Below are positions 14,579 through 24,600 of a DNA stretch of 27,517 bases, one piece after another. Every line of letters starts with the position of its first letter. Within the stretch, counting starts at the first letter, position 1. Made by a program: the position numbers and the translations under genes. This DNA comes from CAYUNA01 sp047629355 (GTDB taxonomy: Bacteria > Bacteroidota > Bacteroidia > Chitinophagales > Saprospiraceae): the NCBI GenBank assembly GCA_047629355.1, contig JBLHWU010000065.1, positions 1 through 27,517 on the forward strand, in the 5' to 3' direction. The notes below the pieces were generated by a model, which worked only from the letters and a program-made list of their open reading frames with translations, did no database searches and was not told the origin of the DNA.

Positions 14579-16318
14579 CTAATTAAACACAAAAGCCATC
14601 TCCACTCGACGATTCAATTGCATAGTCCGTTCGCTGGCATTGGAAGCCACAGGATTTCGTTCCCCATAATATTCGGTAATCAACTGCTGACGTCTCATGC
14701 CCCGATTGATGAGGTAAAACATTGCTGCTTCGACCCGCCGTTTTGACAAATCCAAATTGTATTCATCCGACCCTCGACTATCTGCATGTCCAGTCATTTG
14801 AATGCGCCAATCTGGGTGTGTAACCATGACTTCCGTTAACTTATCTAAGTAGGTGAAAGACCGATTTTCGATTTTATCCCTATCCGAATCGAAATACAAG
14901 TTTTGAATCGCTAAATCCAAAATCGCTTTCTCCTCCGCCGTCGCCACAGGGCAACCATTCGGACTATTGCCGAATGAATTTGGACAATTGTCATATTTGT
15001 CAGGAATGCCATCGCCATCCGCATCTACTTTGGACTCTGGACAACCTTCCAAACGCAGTGGACCTGCCTCGTCTGGACAAACATCTTTTTCATCAATAAT
15101 ACCGTCCCTATCACGGTCACTCAATGGACAGCCATTGTTGACCGCCAAGCCTGGTACCTCTGGACACAAGTCCAAATCATCGCGCAAGCCATCATTATCG
15201 CGGTCGCCAAGTGGGCAACCTTTATTCGTTTTCAAGCCTTTAACTTCTGGACATAAATCATCTTTATTCAAAATGCCGTCTTCATCTTTATCGCCATCAG
15301 GATTATCTTCATCTTCCTCCTCTTCGTCTTCTCCTGGACAACCTTGATTTTCAACAGGTCCCCACACATCTGGACAAGGGTCATCTTTGTCTAAAACAGT
15401 ATCCTTGTCTCGGTCTTTTTTCATACCCAAACGAAGACCTAACGTAATCTCGTGGCTACCTTTCGAACCTTCATTCAAATCGGATAGCGTAAAGTCGTAG
15501 GCATACGACGCCATCAAACTTTGCGTCAAATCAAGACCCAACATCATCGAAACCGCATCCTCTGAGCGATACGATAAGCCTGTCCAATATTTCTCTTGAA
15601 ATTGAGCTTTCATATTAAAATCAACTTGGATGGGCGCAGTATTCGCATATTTAATTAAAGCAGAAGGTTGTAAAGTCACCGTTTCATTTAAACGAAAGTT
15701 ATACCCCACAACTCCGAAGATATGCGGGACTAAATCTGTCGTTTCTCCACTATTATCACCACCTAAATCAATGTTTCGTTTTAACAATTGAGGTGTTGAT
15801 ACACCAACAAAAATGCCATTGTTTAAATCTAAATGTACACCTACATTCAAATCAGGATGCCACGTTCTATCCATACCCGCCATCAAGGTTTCATCGTCCA
15901 ATTCCCTCGCCAACAAGTCATCACTAAGCTGAAAGCTATACATGCCGGACCTCAGACCAATCCGCAACATACTGGCATTGGTACTGTCGTCGCCGATTTG
16001 AAGTCCATAACTACCACCAACGGAAAAGCCCGTTCGCTTCATTTGACCAGCGACATCATTATATAGTGTACCCCCAATACCTATTGGTCCGCCTTGCAGC
16101 GGACTGTTAGCAGTTATAATTTGGGTCTTCGGTGCATCTTCTATCCCAACCCATTGTGTTCGATACGTCAAACGCGTATCAATATATGGATCCTTACCCG
16201 CCAAAGCAGGATTGAAGCCATATTCATTCATTATATAATTGGTAAATAACGGATATTGCTGCGCAAAACCGATTTTTCCAATTAAAATGAAAGCTATAAA
16301 AAGTATAAATTTTTTCAT
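14579..16318 (-). CDS. PorP/SprF-like outer-membrane protein fused to thrombospondin-3 repeats and an OmpA domain
   Basis: 579 residues. A signal peptide (1-19, ending FAQ) is followed by a PorP/SprF-family beta-barrel region (about 20-300) that opens with the family hallmark YPLFTNYIMNEYGFNPALAG. Residues about 301-458 are five or so Asp-rich, calcium-binding-type repeats (DxDxDGxxDxxDxCP...GCP), broken by an acidic run (EDEEEEDEDNPDGDKDED). The C-terminal domain (about 465-579) is OmpA-like: LYFDSDRDKI, GHADSRGSDEYN and LSKRRVEA, with the Asp513 and Arg527/528 region used for peptidoglycan binding. PorP-type proteins partner with the T9SS and often with a neighbouring type B substrate; the gene just upstream encodes one. 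The fusion could tie a T9SS-linked barrel to the cell wall. Confidence 0.92.
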   Translation of the reverse strand: MKKFILFIAFILIGKIGFAQQYPLFTNYIMNEYGFNPALAGKDPYIDTRLTYRTQWVGIEDAPKTQIITANSPLQGGPIGIGGTLYNDVAGQMKRTGFSVGGSYGLQIGDDSTNASMLRIGLRSGMYSFQLSDDLLARELDDETLMAGMDRTWHPDLNVGVHLDLNNGIFVGVSTPQLLKRNIDLGGDNSGETTDLVPHIFGVVGYNFRLNETVTLQPSALIKYANTAPIQVDFNMKAQFQEKYWTGLSYRSEDAVSMMLGLDLTQSLMASYAYDFTLSDLNEGSKGSHEITLGLRLGMKKDRDKDTVLDKDDPCPDVWGPVENQGCPGEDEEEEDEDNPDGDKDEDGILNKDDLCPEVKGLKTNKGCPLGDRDNDGLRDDLDLCPEVPGLAVNNGCPLSDRDRDGIIDEKDVCPDEAGPLRLEGCPESKVDADGDGIPDKYDNCPNSFGNSPNGCPVATAEEKAILDLAIQNLYFDSDRDKIENRSFTYLDKLTEVMVTHPDWRIQMTGHADSRGSDEYNLDLSKRRVEAAMFYLINRGMRRQQLITEYYGERNPVASNASERTMQLNRRVEMAFVFN

Positions 16319-16331
16319 TTTAAAATGGTTG

Positions 16332-16385
16332 GAGGGATGTTTAAATCATGGTGATTTTAAAAATCACCATGATTTTTACTCTCCC
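16332..16385. terminator. Perfect hairpin between the type B substrate gene and the PorP-OmpA gene
   Basis: AAATCATGGTGATTTT (16343-16358) is exactly inverted at 16360-16375, and an outer GGAG/CTCCC pairing extends it. It lies between the stop at 16391 and the start at 16318 on the minus strand. It may lower, not abolish, read-through so that the two genes are expressed at different levels. Confidence 0.7.
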
Positions 16386-16390
16386 TAAGT

Positions 16391-17614
16391 TTAACGAACA
16401 ATAGTCACCGACCCTGTCAACACTATTCCTGCTTCATTATTCAAATTCACAACATAATAATACGCTCCAGAAAGCAAGTCATTTCCGTCTTTATCTGTTC
16501 CTTTCCAGTCATTATTATAGCTGGAGACATCGAAGACCAAACTTCCCCAACGGTTGTAAATTTTAACCTCATTATCTGGGAAATTTTGAATATCAACAAT
16601 CTCCCAATTGTCGTTCAAGTCATCACCATTTGGTGAAATGATATTGTAAATTGTTGGGCGACAAGCCTCCCCAATTTCGCCACTATTAGAAAATTTACAG
16701 CCATTGGTATCGGTTACAGTTAATTCAAAATTGCCTCTACGCACTCCTGTGATAGCATTCGTATTGGAATCATTTGACCATTGATAAATATAAGGCGCAG
16801 TGCCACCATTGACAATCGAAATAACTTCTCCATCTTCGCTATCTGCACAGGTTACGCTCGTGATGGTAAATTCAATCGAAATCTCATTTTCTGGCTCTGT
16901 CACTGTTACTAAATTGGTCGCTTCACAGCCATCTCCATCGACAACGGTATAAGCATAATCTCCAACTTGAAGGTTCTTGTTTTCAAGAGCAGACGAACCG
17001 TTTGACCACGCAATAGTGTAAGGTGCTGTGCCATTACTTGGTTCTAAAACGATACTTCCAGTACTTTCACCTTTACAACCAACATCGGTCATCGTTGGAT
17101 TGACACCAAATGCCAGTTCTGTTACCAAAAATGAAACGGATTCGGAGACGTTACACAAGCTATTTGTAACGGTCAAAGTAGCTTGTTTGCTACCGATTGC
17201 GGTGAATGAAACATCCATTGGATTGGGAGAGTTTGACGTTTGCGGTAATGCATCTACACCAAAATCCCATTCAAAAGTCGTTTCATTAACATCCGCATTT
17301 CCTATATAAAAAAACGAATAAGTTGTGCCACAAGAGGAACCTGTTGGTTCGAAATCAAAAGCAGCGATGTCCACACAGTCAGGGGAAATACCGCTGGGTT
17401 GCTGAAAGCCCTGCAAGATGATTGTACCATCAGGACCGACCAACGTTGAGCAGCCAGGACATTGCCCGTAAGTGGACAATAAAGTAGTGCCATCATTGCC
17501 TGTCTGAGTTGCCCCTATGGAACAAATGGTACTCCTTACGATGGATTGTGCTTGAAGCGAAAAGGAGAACCAATTCCCCAAGGCAATCATTATAATAAGT
17601 GATATATTTTTCAT
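16391..17614 (-). CDS. Secreted PKD/SprB-repeat protein with type B T9SS sorting domain (CHU_C)
   Basis: 407 residues from the ATG at 17614; an ATG twelve codons earlier would put charged residues before the signal peptide, so the later start is preferred. The signal peptide ends at about residue 23 (SFSLQAQ). A PKD-like region follows (FEWDFG...ATLTVTN), then two SprB-type repeats (GSIVLEPSNGTAPYTIAWSN and GEVISIVNGGTAPYIYQWSN, each closing with a YTVVD or LTVTD segment and a Gly-Cys). Residues 319-407 are a CHU_C sorting domain: ISPNGDDLNDNWEI, IYNRWGSLVFD, WKGTDKDGN and GSVTIV. It should be exported by the T9SS and held on the surface. The next gene, 72 bases on, encodes a PorP/SprF-like barrel, the typical partner. 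Confidence 0.9.
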   Translation of the reverse strand: MKNISLIIMIALGNWFSFSLQAQSIVRSTICSIGATQTGNDGTTLLSTYGQCPGCSTLVGPDGTIILQGFQQPSGISPDCVDIAAFDFEPTGSSCGTTYSFFYIGNADVNETTFEWDFGVDALPQTSNSPNPMDVSFTAIGSKQATLTVTNSLCNVSESVSFLVTELAFGVNPTMTDVGCKGESTGSIVLEPSNGTAPYTIAWSNGSSALENKNLQVGDYAYTVVDGDGCEATNLVTVTEPENEISIEFTITSVTCADSEDGEVISIVNGGTAPYIYQWSNDSNTNAITGVRRGNFELTVTDTNGCKFSNSGEIGEACRPTIYNIISPNGDDLNDNWEIVDIQNFPDNEVKIYNRWGSLVFDVSSYNNDWKGTDKDGNDLLSGAYYYVVNLNNEAGIVLTGSVTIVR

Positions 17615-17641
17615 GGAAATTGATTTTAATTTAATTATTAA

Positions 17642-17734
17642 AGAGGTCAAACCGCTTGGCTGTCAGAAGTCAGATGGTTTAGAACTTTAAATAACCAGTT
17701 TTCTGATTTTTGACAGTAAAACTGGCTGACCTCT
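17642..17734. repeat. Imperfect inverted repeat upstream of the type B substrate gene
   Basis: AGAGGTCAAACCGCTTGGC from 17642 is matched by the reverse complement of 17714-17734, AGAGGTCAGCCAGTTTTACTG; inner blocks CTGTCAGAAGTCAGA and TGTCAAAAATCAGAAAA continue the pairing. GACCTCT is repeated in tandem at the right end. It lies 28-120 bases before the start codon, in the likely 5' leader. Confidence 0.6.
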
Positions 17735-17749
17735 GACCTCTGCTAAATA

Positions 17750-17882
17750 TTAGACTTCTTATCCTTTAATAAATACTCGTCTGAAAATATTTTCATCCGC
17801 TATTTTCCTTTTAAACAAAAATCAACAGAGGAACTATTCTATGATTTTTTAAAGCAAGCATTTTAAAGGGTAACAAGTCTAA
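17750..17882. repeat. Small element with TTAGACTT inverted ends
   Basis: TTAGACTTCTTATCCTTTAA at 17750 is matched by the reverse complement of the right end, TTAGACTTGTTACCCTTTAA, over about 20 bases with two mismatches. The 8-base end TTAGACTT is the same as the ends of the MITE-like element at 4591-4909 and the transposase element at 25500. It may be a decayed relative, though the match stops at eight bases. Confidence 0.45.
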
Positions 17883-17906
17883 GTAGGTTTACATATTTAA
17901 TTAAAA

Positions 17907-19607
17907 TCAATTATTTGGGTCAAAGGTAATGGAAGCTCTATCCAATAGATAACCCGTTAAAATCAAGTCAATTTCCCCAAATGGATTTGGAATAGCTTGA
18001 ATATCCGTCTCCTCTGGGAAACTCATAATTCGTGTACCGCGTGTGAAGCTTGGACTCAAAAAAGTCATATCCACATTATTCACACGTAGTCGCCCTGGCT
18101 GGTCATTTTTCAAGCCACTTTTAATAAACAGTACTTTTCCTACTGGTACTTGGTAGATATTAATATCTGTAATAAAATCAAGAATAACCGGCACGATAGC
18201 AAAGTTTGTATCAACCAACATCCCTGTACACATACAGTCTTTAATCGTTACTCCTTCCCCAAAGACAGGCATATTTGGTGTAGTTGGATGCATAGTCGAA
18301 GGTGCTGGACCAACATTGGTCAGTTCCATACTTGAATTACCCGCTGTTATCCAAAATACTTTACCATTAGGAACTGTAAAAGTACCCACGGTGTATAAAA
18401 CATGTTCTCCAGCAATTCCTTGTGGAAAATCAGAAGAACTACCCGGCGCATCGAATCCAGAACCACCCCTCAAATTAACAGCATTATCACTTCCAGAAAT
18501 AGTCAAAATTCCATTGTCATAATTCAATTCTTGTAATTCATTTTCACTATCTAAATCATTGTCTGCCGGAAGGTAAATGCCATCCCCGTTATTTGGTGCG
18601 ACCGTGCCATCTGCATTCAACAAAACCAAGGTGTCATTGACCAATCCTAAAGTTTGCAACTCATTCGTATTGCTTACATCGAATTCAATACCCGCGCTAT
18701 TTGGCGTACCATCAGCATTTAATAAAACCAATTCACCCAACTGTATGCCTAGCGTTTGCAACTCATTGGTTGAGCTTGCATCGAAAGGAACAGTATTTCC
18801 TGTTAATACGCCACTTTGATTTAACAAACCTAGTTCCCCATTTGACGAAGTTAATGATTGAATTTCATTGGTGTTACTATCGTCAATCACACCTCCATTG
18901 GATACTAACTGAACAGGGTCACCAGAAGTTGTTCCGTCAATATTGAGAATAGATAAAACACCATTTTCATAGCCAATCGTCTGAAGTTCGTTAGTTGGAT
19001 CTTCATCCAAACCGCCGCCAGTATCGGTGATAGCAACAGGGTCTCCAGTAGGTGTTCCATCAGGTGCGAGGAGTGTCAATTCGCCATCTTGATAGGAGAG
19101 TGTTTGTAATTCGTTGCTATCATCCAAGTCATTGTCACCGATTACGGCAAATGCGACCATTGCGGTATCTGCTACACCAGCAGTTTCTGCACGATTTGAG
19201 CTATTTGCGTAAAGTGAGTATGGTACAGAGAGCATTTGAGAAACGCCCATTGCTTGGTAATCTTGTCCGCCTTCTGCATCCATTTCTATTTCTAACCAAA
19301 ATGTACCATCTCCCCATTCAATATCGGAGAAGTCCGTTTGGGTACCATCTTGATAAGTACCTGCTCCGATGTCAATTGTAAATAAACCAAATCCGTCTGT
19401 AACTACTGAATGTGTCTCCACCCACTCAAGAGAAGCCGACGGACTGCCTTTAACAATAGACGCGCGAATGCCTATAAGTTTGGAGGCTAAATCTGCACCC
19501 ATAGGGTCTTTAGCCGCTGCTTGGTAGCAAATTTTTTGTGGTGCTTGCGCGAATAATGCCGCTGTAAATAGCACCATGAAGGTATTCAAAAGTAGGGATT
19601 TTTTCAT
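17907..19607 (-). CDS. Secreted NELQ-repeat protein (tail-fibre-like)
   Basis: 566 residues with a signal peptide (1-20, ending ALFA). Residues about 21-135 match a domain widespread in Bacteroidota secreted and tail-fibre-like proteins: QKICYQAAAKDPMG, VETHSVVTDGFGLFTIDIGAG, FWLEIEMDAEGGQDY, then SVPYSLYANSS. Six tandem repeats follow, each opening with a NELQTL-type motif at residues 165, 206, 247, 281, 315 and 356; the spacing is 41, 41, 34, 34 and 41 residues, with a recurring (L/I)LNADGT core. The last 185 residues are beta-rich, unrecognised, and show no clear T9SS sorting domain, so the route out of the cell is unclear. A weak TATATTTG promoter element (complement of 19719-19726) lies upstream. 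An adhesin or surface fibre role is likely but inferred. Confidence 0.85.
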   Translation of the reverse strand: MKKSLLLNTFMVLFTAALFAQAPQKICYQAAAKDPMGADLASKLIGIRASIVKGSPSASLEWVETHSVVTDGFGLFTIDIGAGTYQDGTQTDFSDIEWGDGTFWLEIEMDAEGGQDYQAMGVSQMLSVPYSLYANSSNRAETAGVADTAMVAFAVIGDNDLDDSNELQTLSYQDGELTLLAPDGTPTGDPVAITDTGGGLDEDPTNELQTIGYENGVLSILNIDGTTSGDPVQLVSNGGVIDDSNTNEIQSLTSSNGELGLLNQSGVLTGNTVPFDASSTNELQTLGIQLGELVLLNADGTPNSAGIEFDVSNTNELQTLGLVNDTLVLLNADGTVAPNNGDGIYLPADNDLDSENELQELNYDNGILTISGSDNAVNLRGGSGFDAPGSSSDFPQGIAGEHVLYTVGTFTVPNGKVFWITAGNSSMELTNVGPAPSTMHPTTPNMPVFGEGVTIKDCMCTGMLVDTNFAIVPVILDFITDINIYQVPVGKVLFIKSGLKNDQPGRLRVNNVDMTFLSPSFTRGTRIMSFPEETDIQAIPNPFGEIDLILTGYLLDRASITFDPNN

Positions 19608-20428
19608 AATGAAAAATTACTTAAATCGGTTATATAATGTTTAAAGTGCCGGTAGGAAGTATGAATAAGCCGTATTCTATTTTTAGAAATGACGCCCTGC
19701 CCTACTTACGATGTTTTTCAAATATAACATGCGAAAAACATCCCTAGTTTCGACACACTGGAAGTTTAATAATTGCCAATAAATATTTCTCAAGAATTAC
19801 GTTTGCTGAAGGTCTTTGATACTACGTGATCTTTTTTTATAAATATTCATGGGTAGGTACAGTAGAATTTGCTGCCGTTTTTATTAAAAAAACTGGACGT
19901 AGTTTGTTCTTTTATTTTTTATATGTCGGAAATTTCTTGAAAGGACAATCTTTCAAAAATTAGGTTGGATTATAAAATGTTTAGCCAAAATGGCTACTAA
20001 ATTTGTATCTGTCTAACTAGAAAATATGGCGATTAGTATCTAAAAAATATGCTTAGATTATTTCATTCACATTAAATTAAATGCAAATATATTGTCTTAT
20101 CTTTAGAAAAAGAAAAAAATTCACATTTTAATTATTAATACTTTGAATAAAACTTCAATGAATTGTAAGTATTGAACGAGACGGAGGTCTATCTCTCCCA
20201 GATTACTGATAATAAAATTAAATTTTGAAGGGGATTTATTGAAGTTATGAAAAATTAGGTAGGATGGTTTCACGGATTGAATAGAGGAGACGGTTTTCAA
20301 GTAGACCTGATGCGTTTTTTGAAATTCAATACTTTGGATATCTCGTTATCCAAGTCAGTACACCGACCCTCTTGGTAACTCCTATTTTCTACTATTCTAA
20401 ACCACAGCGTGGCGATACGCTTAAATTT
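19608..20428. other. Gene-free AT-rich spacer with small hairpins
   Basis: No gene is supported here. Visible structures are GATGTTTTTC/GAAAAACATC (19710-19741), overlapping the TATATTTG candidate promoter of the NELQ gene; TAGCCA-aaa-TGGCTA (19982-19996); and TTGGATA-tctcgt-TATCCAA (20334-20353). The 11-mer AAGAGGGTCGG occurs inverted at 20363-20373 and directly at 4444-4454, next to palindrome B. Confidence 0.6.
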
Positions 20429-20641
20429 TCAAGGCCACAGCGCATTCGTTTTTAACACCATTTCCGTCTGCAATATTTCGCCTTTTTGAAAAACACTGAC
20501 AAAATAAGTCCCCTCATTTAAATTCAAATGATTGGAGTCCATTTCCACCAAATTTGTTCCTATCAAAATCTCATTTTTTTGTTTGAAAACAGCCCGACCA
20601 TTGGCATCGTACTTATGGGAAGGATGCGCTGAATATTTTTT
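20429..20641 (-). pseudogene. Remnant of a type A T9SS sorting domain
   Basis: The minus-strand frame between a TGA (20642-20644) and a TGA (20429-20431) reads about 70 residues ending a secretion domain: KYDANGRAVFKQKNEI, then GTNLVEMDSNHLNLNEGTYFV and SVFQKGEILQTEMVLK. This is the pattern of the last two thirds of a type A sorting domain. There is no start codon or cargo protein in front of it, so it is a gene remnant left after deletion or rearrangement. Confidence 0.7.
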
Positions 20642-20668
20642 TCATAAATTCTGTGCTCTTTTTCAAAT

Positions 20669-21433
20669 TCAATCAAAACCCTTCAACTCCCTATCAATCC
20701 CTTCCATAATCTCCTCTGCCAAACCACTTATTTCTTTGTAATTTCTATTTTGACTCTTACTCTGTTTTTTTTCAAATTCAACGCAAAAACATAATCTGTA
20801 TTCTGTGCAAGTTGACTAAAATCGGTGTCAGGACGACCCAGTGATTTACCATAAACATACTCTAAAGACTCTCCAGCATAAAAAAACAGTTTTGTGGATA
20901 ATTTCAGTAATATAGTGATGCTGATACAGTTGTAAACTCACTTCATTATTCTTTTCATTTCGCTCGCAAACGGCGTAATATCTAAAGATTAAGTTTCTTA
21001 ATTGCTTATTTTCAATCAAATTGCCGTGGCTACTTGCCTCAATCTGCCGAATGGTACTTTTCTCAGGAATAAAATAAGATTCACTAACCAATGAACCGTG
21101 TAACCTAATGAAACCGAGAAGTTCCTACTTCGATAATTCCGTCCGAGTTGCCACAATCTTGCCTATAGAATCGACATATTCTACCCGAAACTTATTTTGT
21201 CCGATGCCTTCTTTCAATACGGCAATATCTACTACCAAATCACCTTTCAAATCAGCCAGATAGCTATTGGTCAAAATTTGGTTTTTATTGCTGGCGTTCC
21301 AATTGTTGATTTGTAGCGCAATCAAAATACCAATGACCACCAGAATGATTTCACCAATCGTGTATAATAAATAAGTAACAATTTTCTTTTCTGCAAAAAA
21401 TGTCTTTCTTGTTTTTCAAAAAAATCTAAGCAT
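20669..21433 (-). pseudogene. DUF6090-like membrane protein, broken by a stop and frameshifts
   Basis: The frame starts ATG CTT AGA TTT TTT TGA (21433 downward), so codon 6 is a stop where the family has Arg (MxxFFRKxRK). It then continues KTRKTFFAEKKIVTYLLYTI and GEIILVVIGILIALQINNWN, the hallmark membrane segment, to a stop at 21125. The homology resumes in another frame at about 21124 (ELLGFIRLHGSLVSESYF, then NEKNNEVSLQLYQHHYITEI), shifts again near 20890 (FFYAGESLEYVYGKS) and a third time in an A-run near 20770 (NYKEISGLAEEIMEGIDREL), ending at 20669. At least one nonsense and three frameshift changes mean it is dead. The family function is unknown. Confidence 0.75.
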
Positions 21434-21444
21434 GTAGTGCGTTG

Positions 21445-21603
21445 TTCGCGCAGGCTATTCATGAATTTTACAACCCAAAAAACCGTTGCGCTAATAATGA
21501 GAAAATCAATAGAAACTTCAATTAATTTACCGTAGCCAACAGCAATTTCTTCTACCTTCTTTGTCCCTTCCATCGTCGCTTCTCGTAGAATCAGTACCCA
21601 ACC
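21445..21603 (-). pseudogene. mscL: C-terminal fragment of a large-conductance mechanosensitive channel
   Basis: The frame reads GWVLILREATMEGTKKVEE, then IAVGYGKLIEVSIDFLII and FWVVKFMNSLRE, matching the second transmembrane helix of MscL with the preceding periplasmic loop. The first half, including the pore helix and start, is missing: a TGA lies just upstream at about 21604. The C-terminal tail is cut off by the start of the DUF6090 remnant. Confidence 0.7.
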
Positions 21604-21638
21604 TCAGCTTTTTAATCCCTGATTATTTCCTGAATTTT

Positions 21639-24600
21639 CTAAAGCTTAATCACCTTAAAGTACTCCCCAAAATATTCATTGTAACACTTAGCAAAATAAC
21701 TTCCTGGAGCGTATTGCTTTAGCGAGATAACCGCTTTCGACGCGTCACCAAACCTTGAAATGACATCGCTTTCAATTAATCGTCCTAAGTTATCGTAAAT
21801 TTCAATGTTAACATCGCCAGCTACGGTAGAGGTTTCACTTATTTCAATGACTAAAACGTCTTTCGTAGGATTAGGAAATACTTTAATATCACTTAAAGAA
21901 ATATCATTTACATTGTCTATTATTTCAACTTCAAGCGTTACGGTTTCTTCATAAGAACAAGTCCCTGAAGCGTCCATAATCAGAATCATGTAGTCGCCAG
22001 TGGCTAAATCCTCGAAAGTATTATTATCGACAAAAGTCACTCCTCCATCAATACTGTATTGATATGGAGAAAAGCCACTCGTCGGATTAATTGTAAGCAC
22101 ACCATCGGTCGCATTCTCCTCAGAGACATTGATTGTTGATACTACAGCAGTGAATGCGCAGCCTTCTCCATTAGGACAAAATGGCTCTATTGCTTCACTG
22201 TCAAATTCACCATTATTGGTGATAAGCGTTTCGCCAGCTGAATTTAAGAGCAAAAAATCCCCTTCGCCGAATCCGCAACAAATACCATCACCATACGAGT
22301 CAAAGACAAGTAAAGATAAACAAGAACTATAATCCACACAAATTTCTTCCGTAACTACGTCATCCCCTCCATTTAACTCGCCGAACGCTACAAGCTCATT
22401 ATTTAGTTCATCATAAACTTGCCACGAAGTTTCCTCAGGATAGTCATCGGTATTGATAATAAGCGTAACATAATCGTGGCTAGAATCACTTAAATCTGTA
22501 CTAATCGAAGAAGAATTATTACTACTGATAGCATCTGCTTCCCCATTTACAGTCAACAAATTTAAAGTGATTTCGTTATTATCTGGCAATAAATTTTCGG
22601 TAACCAAAATGGCAACGTCTACCTCCACTGTGTATGGTATATTAGACGTATAATTAACAACGTCCACAACCATTCCATTAGCAATTACTTGAATTTCTGT
22701 ATTGTTAAAAGTAGTTTCACCATAGTTAGTAACTTTGGCTTTAACTTCGATTTCATCACCACATCTGGCGAAAGCCTCTTCTATAGAAATACCACCTTCT
22801 AACAAATGTAGCTTACTTAAAACAATATTTAACGTATCATTCGCACTGTATCCATCCGTTGTATCTGAAACAACCAAGGCAATATTATAATCACCAATTG
22901 TTGAAAAATCCTGAAGAATTGTAAATTGGTATTCCGCAGAAACTTGAGGAGTCAATGTTTCGCTAATCGTCAAAGTCTCCACAAGGACATCATCGATTAA
23001 GAGTTGAACATCAAAATCCGTCATGTCTTCTAAGCCTGTATTAGCAATTTTTGCTGTAATCAATTCCGTAGCGCCTAAGCTGCCTGAACTTTGAGGATTG
23101 ATAATTTCAACGGAAGCCAAATCACGAGTCGCTTTAATATCTGCCCAAAACGAAACCCAAGGTCTTGCTTGTTTAATAATCAACTGGTCTTCAACAGTTA
23201 CTTTATATTCTATATCCATCCCAAAGCCTTCTGCGCCTACGACATTGTAAAGTATCGCAAATTCATCGTGAATAACACCAAGGTAATCCCTCATTTCGTT
23301 CAGGTGTATTTCCTCCATCACTATCTCCTCATCGGGTACTAAATTAGAATACCGTATGATAAAATAACCTTCTGCTGGGTCTGTATTCAATAACATTTCT
23401 TCTGGAATTGAATTGGCATCTGGATTGGTAATCAGGGATTCTCCCACTTGGGTATTTAGGTAAAAATTATTTTCTGTATTGTAAATAGGGTCAATACTCA
23501 CCCCTACTCCATTCGATTTTTCTTCTTCATAATTCGGGTGACATAAAATACCCATCGCAGCAATGTACTGGTCAACACGGTAAAAATCTCGCTCATCATA
23601 CGCTCTAAAATTCCACATACTCGCATAGATTTGCTTAACCGATTTGGAAATATGTCCCTCCCAAGGGTGTTGTGTTTTAGAAGTATACAATCCAGCACCA
23701 CTAAAGCCTGGTAAATCTTCATTATTGGTACTTGAACGGCATCTGACAGAAGTACCTACAGGAAAAGCGTCATGCATAGTTTGTAATTCATCCAGCATCC
23801 ACTGCGGCATATCGGCATCCTTAATATCATCTCTCAAGTCCTTGAGCATGTCAATTCGCGTCTCTAAATCATTGATAAAATCAGGGTCTGCAATCATCAT
23901 TTCTACTCGGGTATAGAAATCATTAAATTTCATAAACTCATCATAAAAGTAAAATGGAATACCAAAGCCATCTGGAATCGTCCCTTCTGGGAATCCAAAG
24001 GTTCTCATGGTAGCAACATTCGCACACTTTGCGCCAAACGCAGTAGACATTTCAAATTCAATAGAATCAAGCGGTAAAATCGCTGTTTGGCTTAAATCTC
24101 GTTCTGGTGTTTGTTCTTCGGTAGGTCTCAACGCTTCATACCAATCATTCACTTCATCTAAAGTCGCTTCTCTGATAAAATATTTATCTTGTTCTACTCT
24201 ATAGTAAATATAATTACCTATTAAATTGGCAATCGAATCTATTTGAAGTGGCTCTTTGATATAAGCATTCGGCACATTATCTTGAATCGCTCTTAAGTTG
24301 ACATGGGATAAAGGTGTCTGTATCACGGAAGTTATAATCCCCCCTACCCTAGGCAAAGAATTAGGTAACGCATCGTACAAAACAATATCTCTTGAACCTG
24401 GATTTTCACCAATTGCCATTGCTTTAAAGAAACCAAATCCTTCCGCTTGATTAAAAGGTATAAAATCTATATCACTAAAAACGTCAGATTCTAACACAAC
24501 ATTTAGTCTTGACCCCACATAATCATCTGAATACTGAGCGTTATAAACTGCCTCCCCTCCATCTCCAATAAAGTGCTGCATACTATTTTGAAGAAAAGGC

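Noticed and set aside
14967..15347. Plus-strand open frame rich in Ser and Pro inside the PorP-OmpA gene
   Set aside because: It is the mirror of the Asp-rich repeats on the minus strand; the repetitive look comes from those repeats.
18577..18946. Plus-strand open frames inside the NELQ-repeat gene
   Set aside because: They are shadows created by the repeated codons of the real minus-strand gene, with no family features.
20669..21433. Three separate small genes in the DUF6090-like region
   Set aside because: The pieces join into one family sequence across frames, including the ALQINNWN and NEKNNE blocks, so they are fragments of one broken gene.
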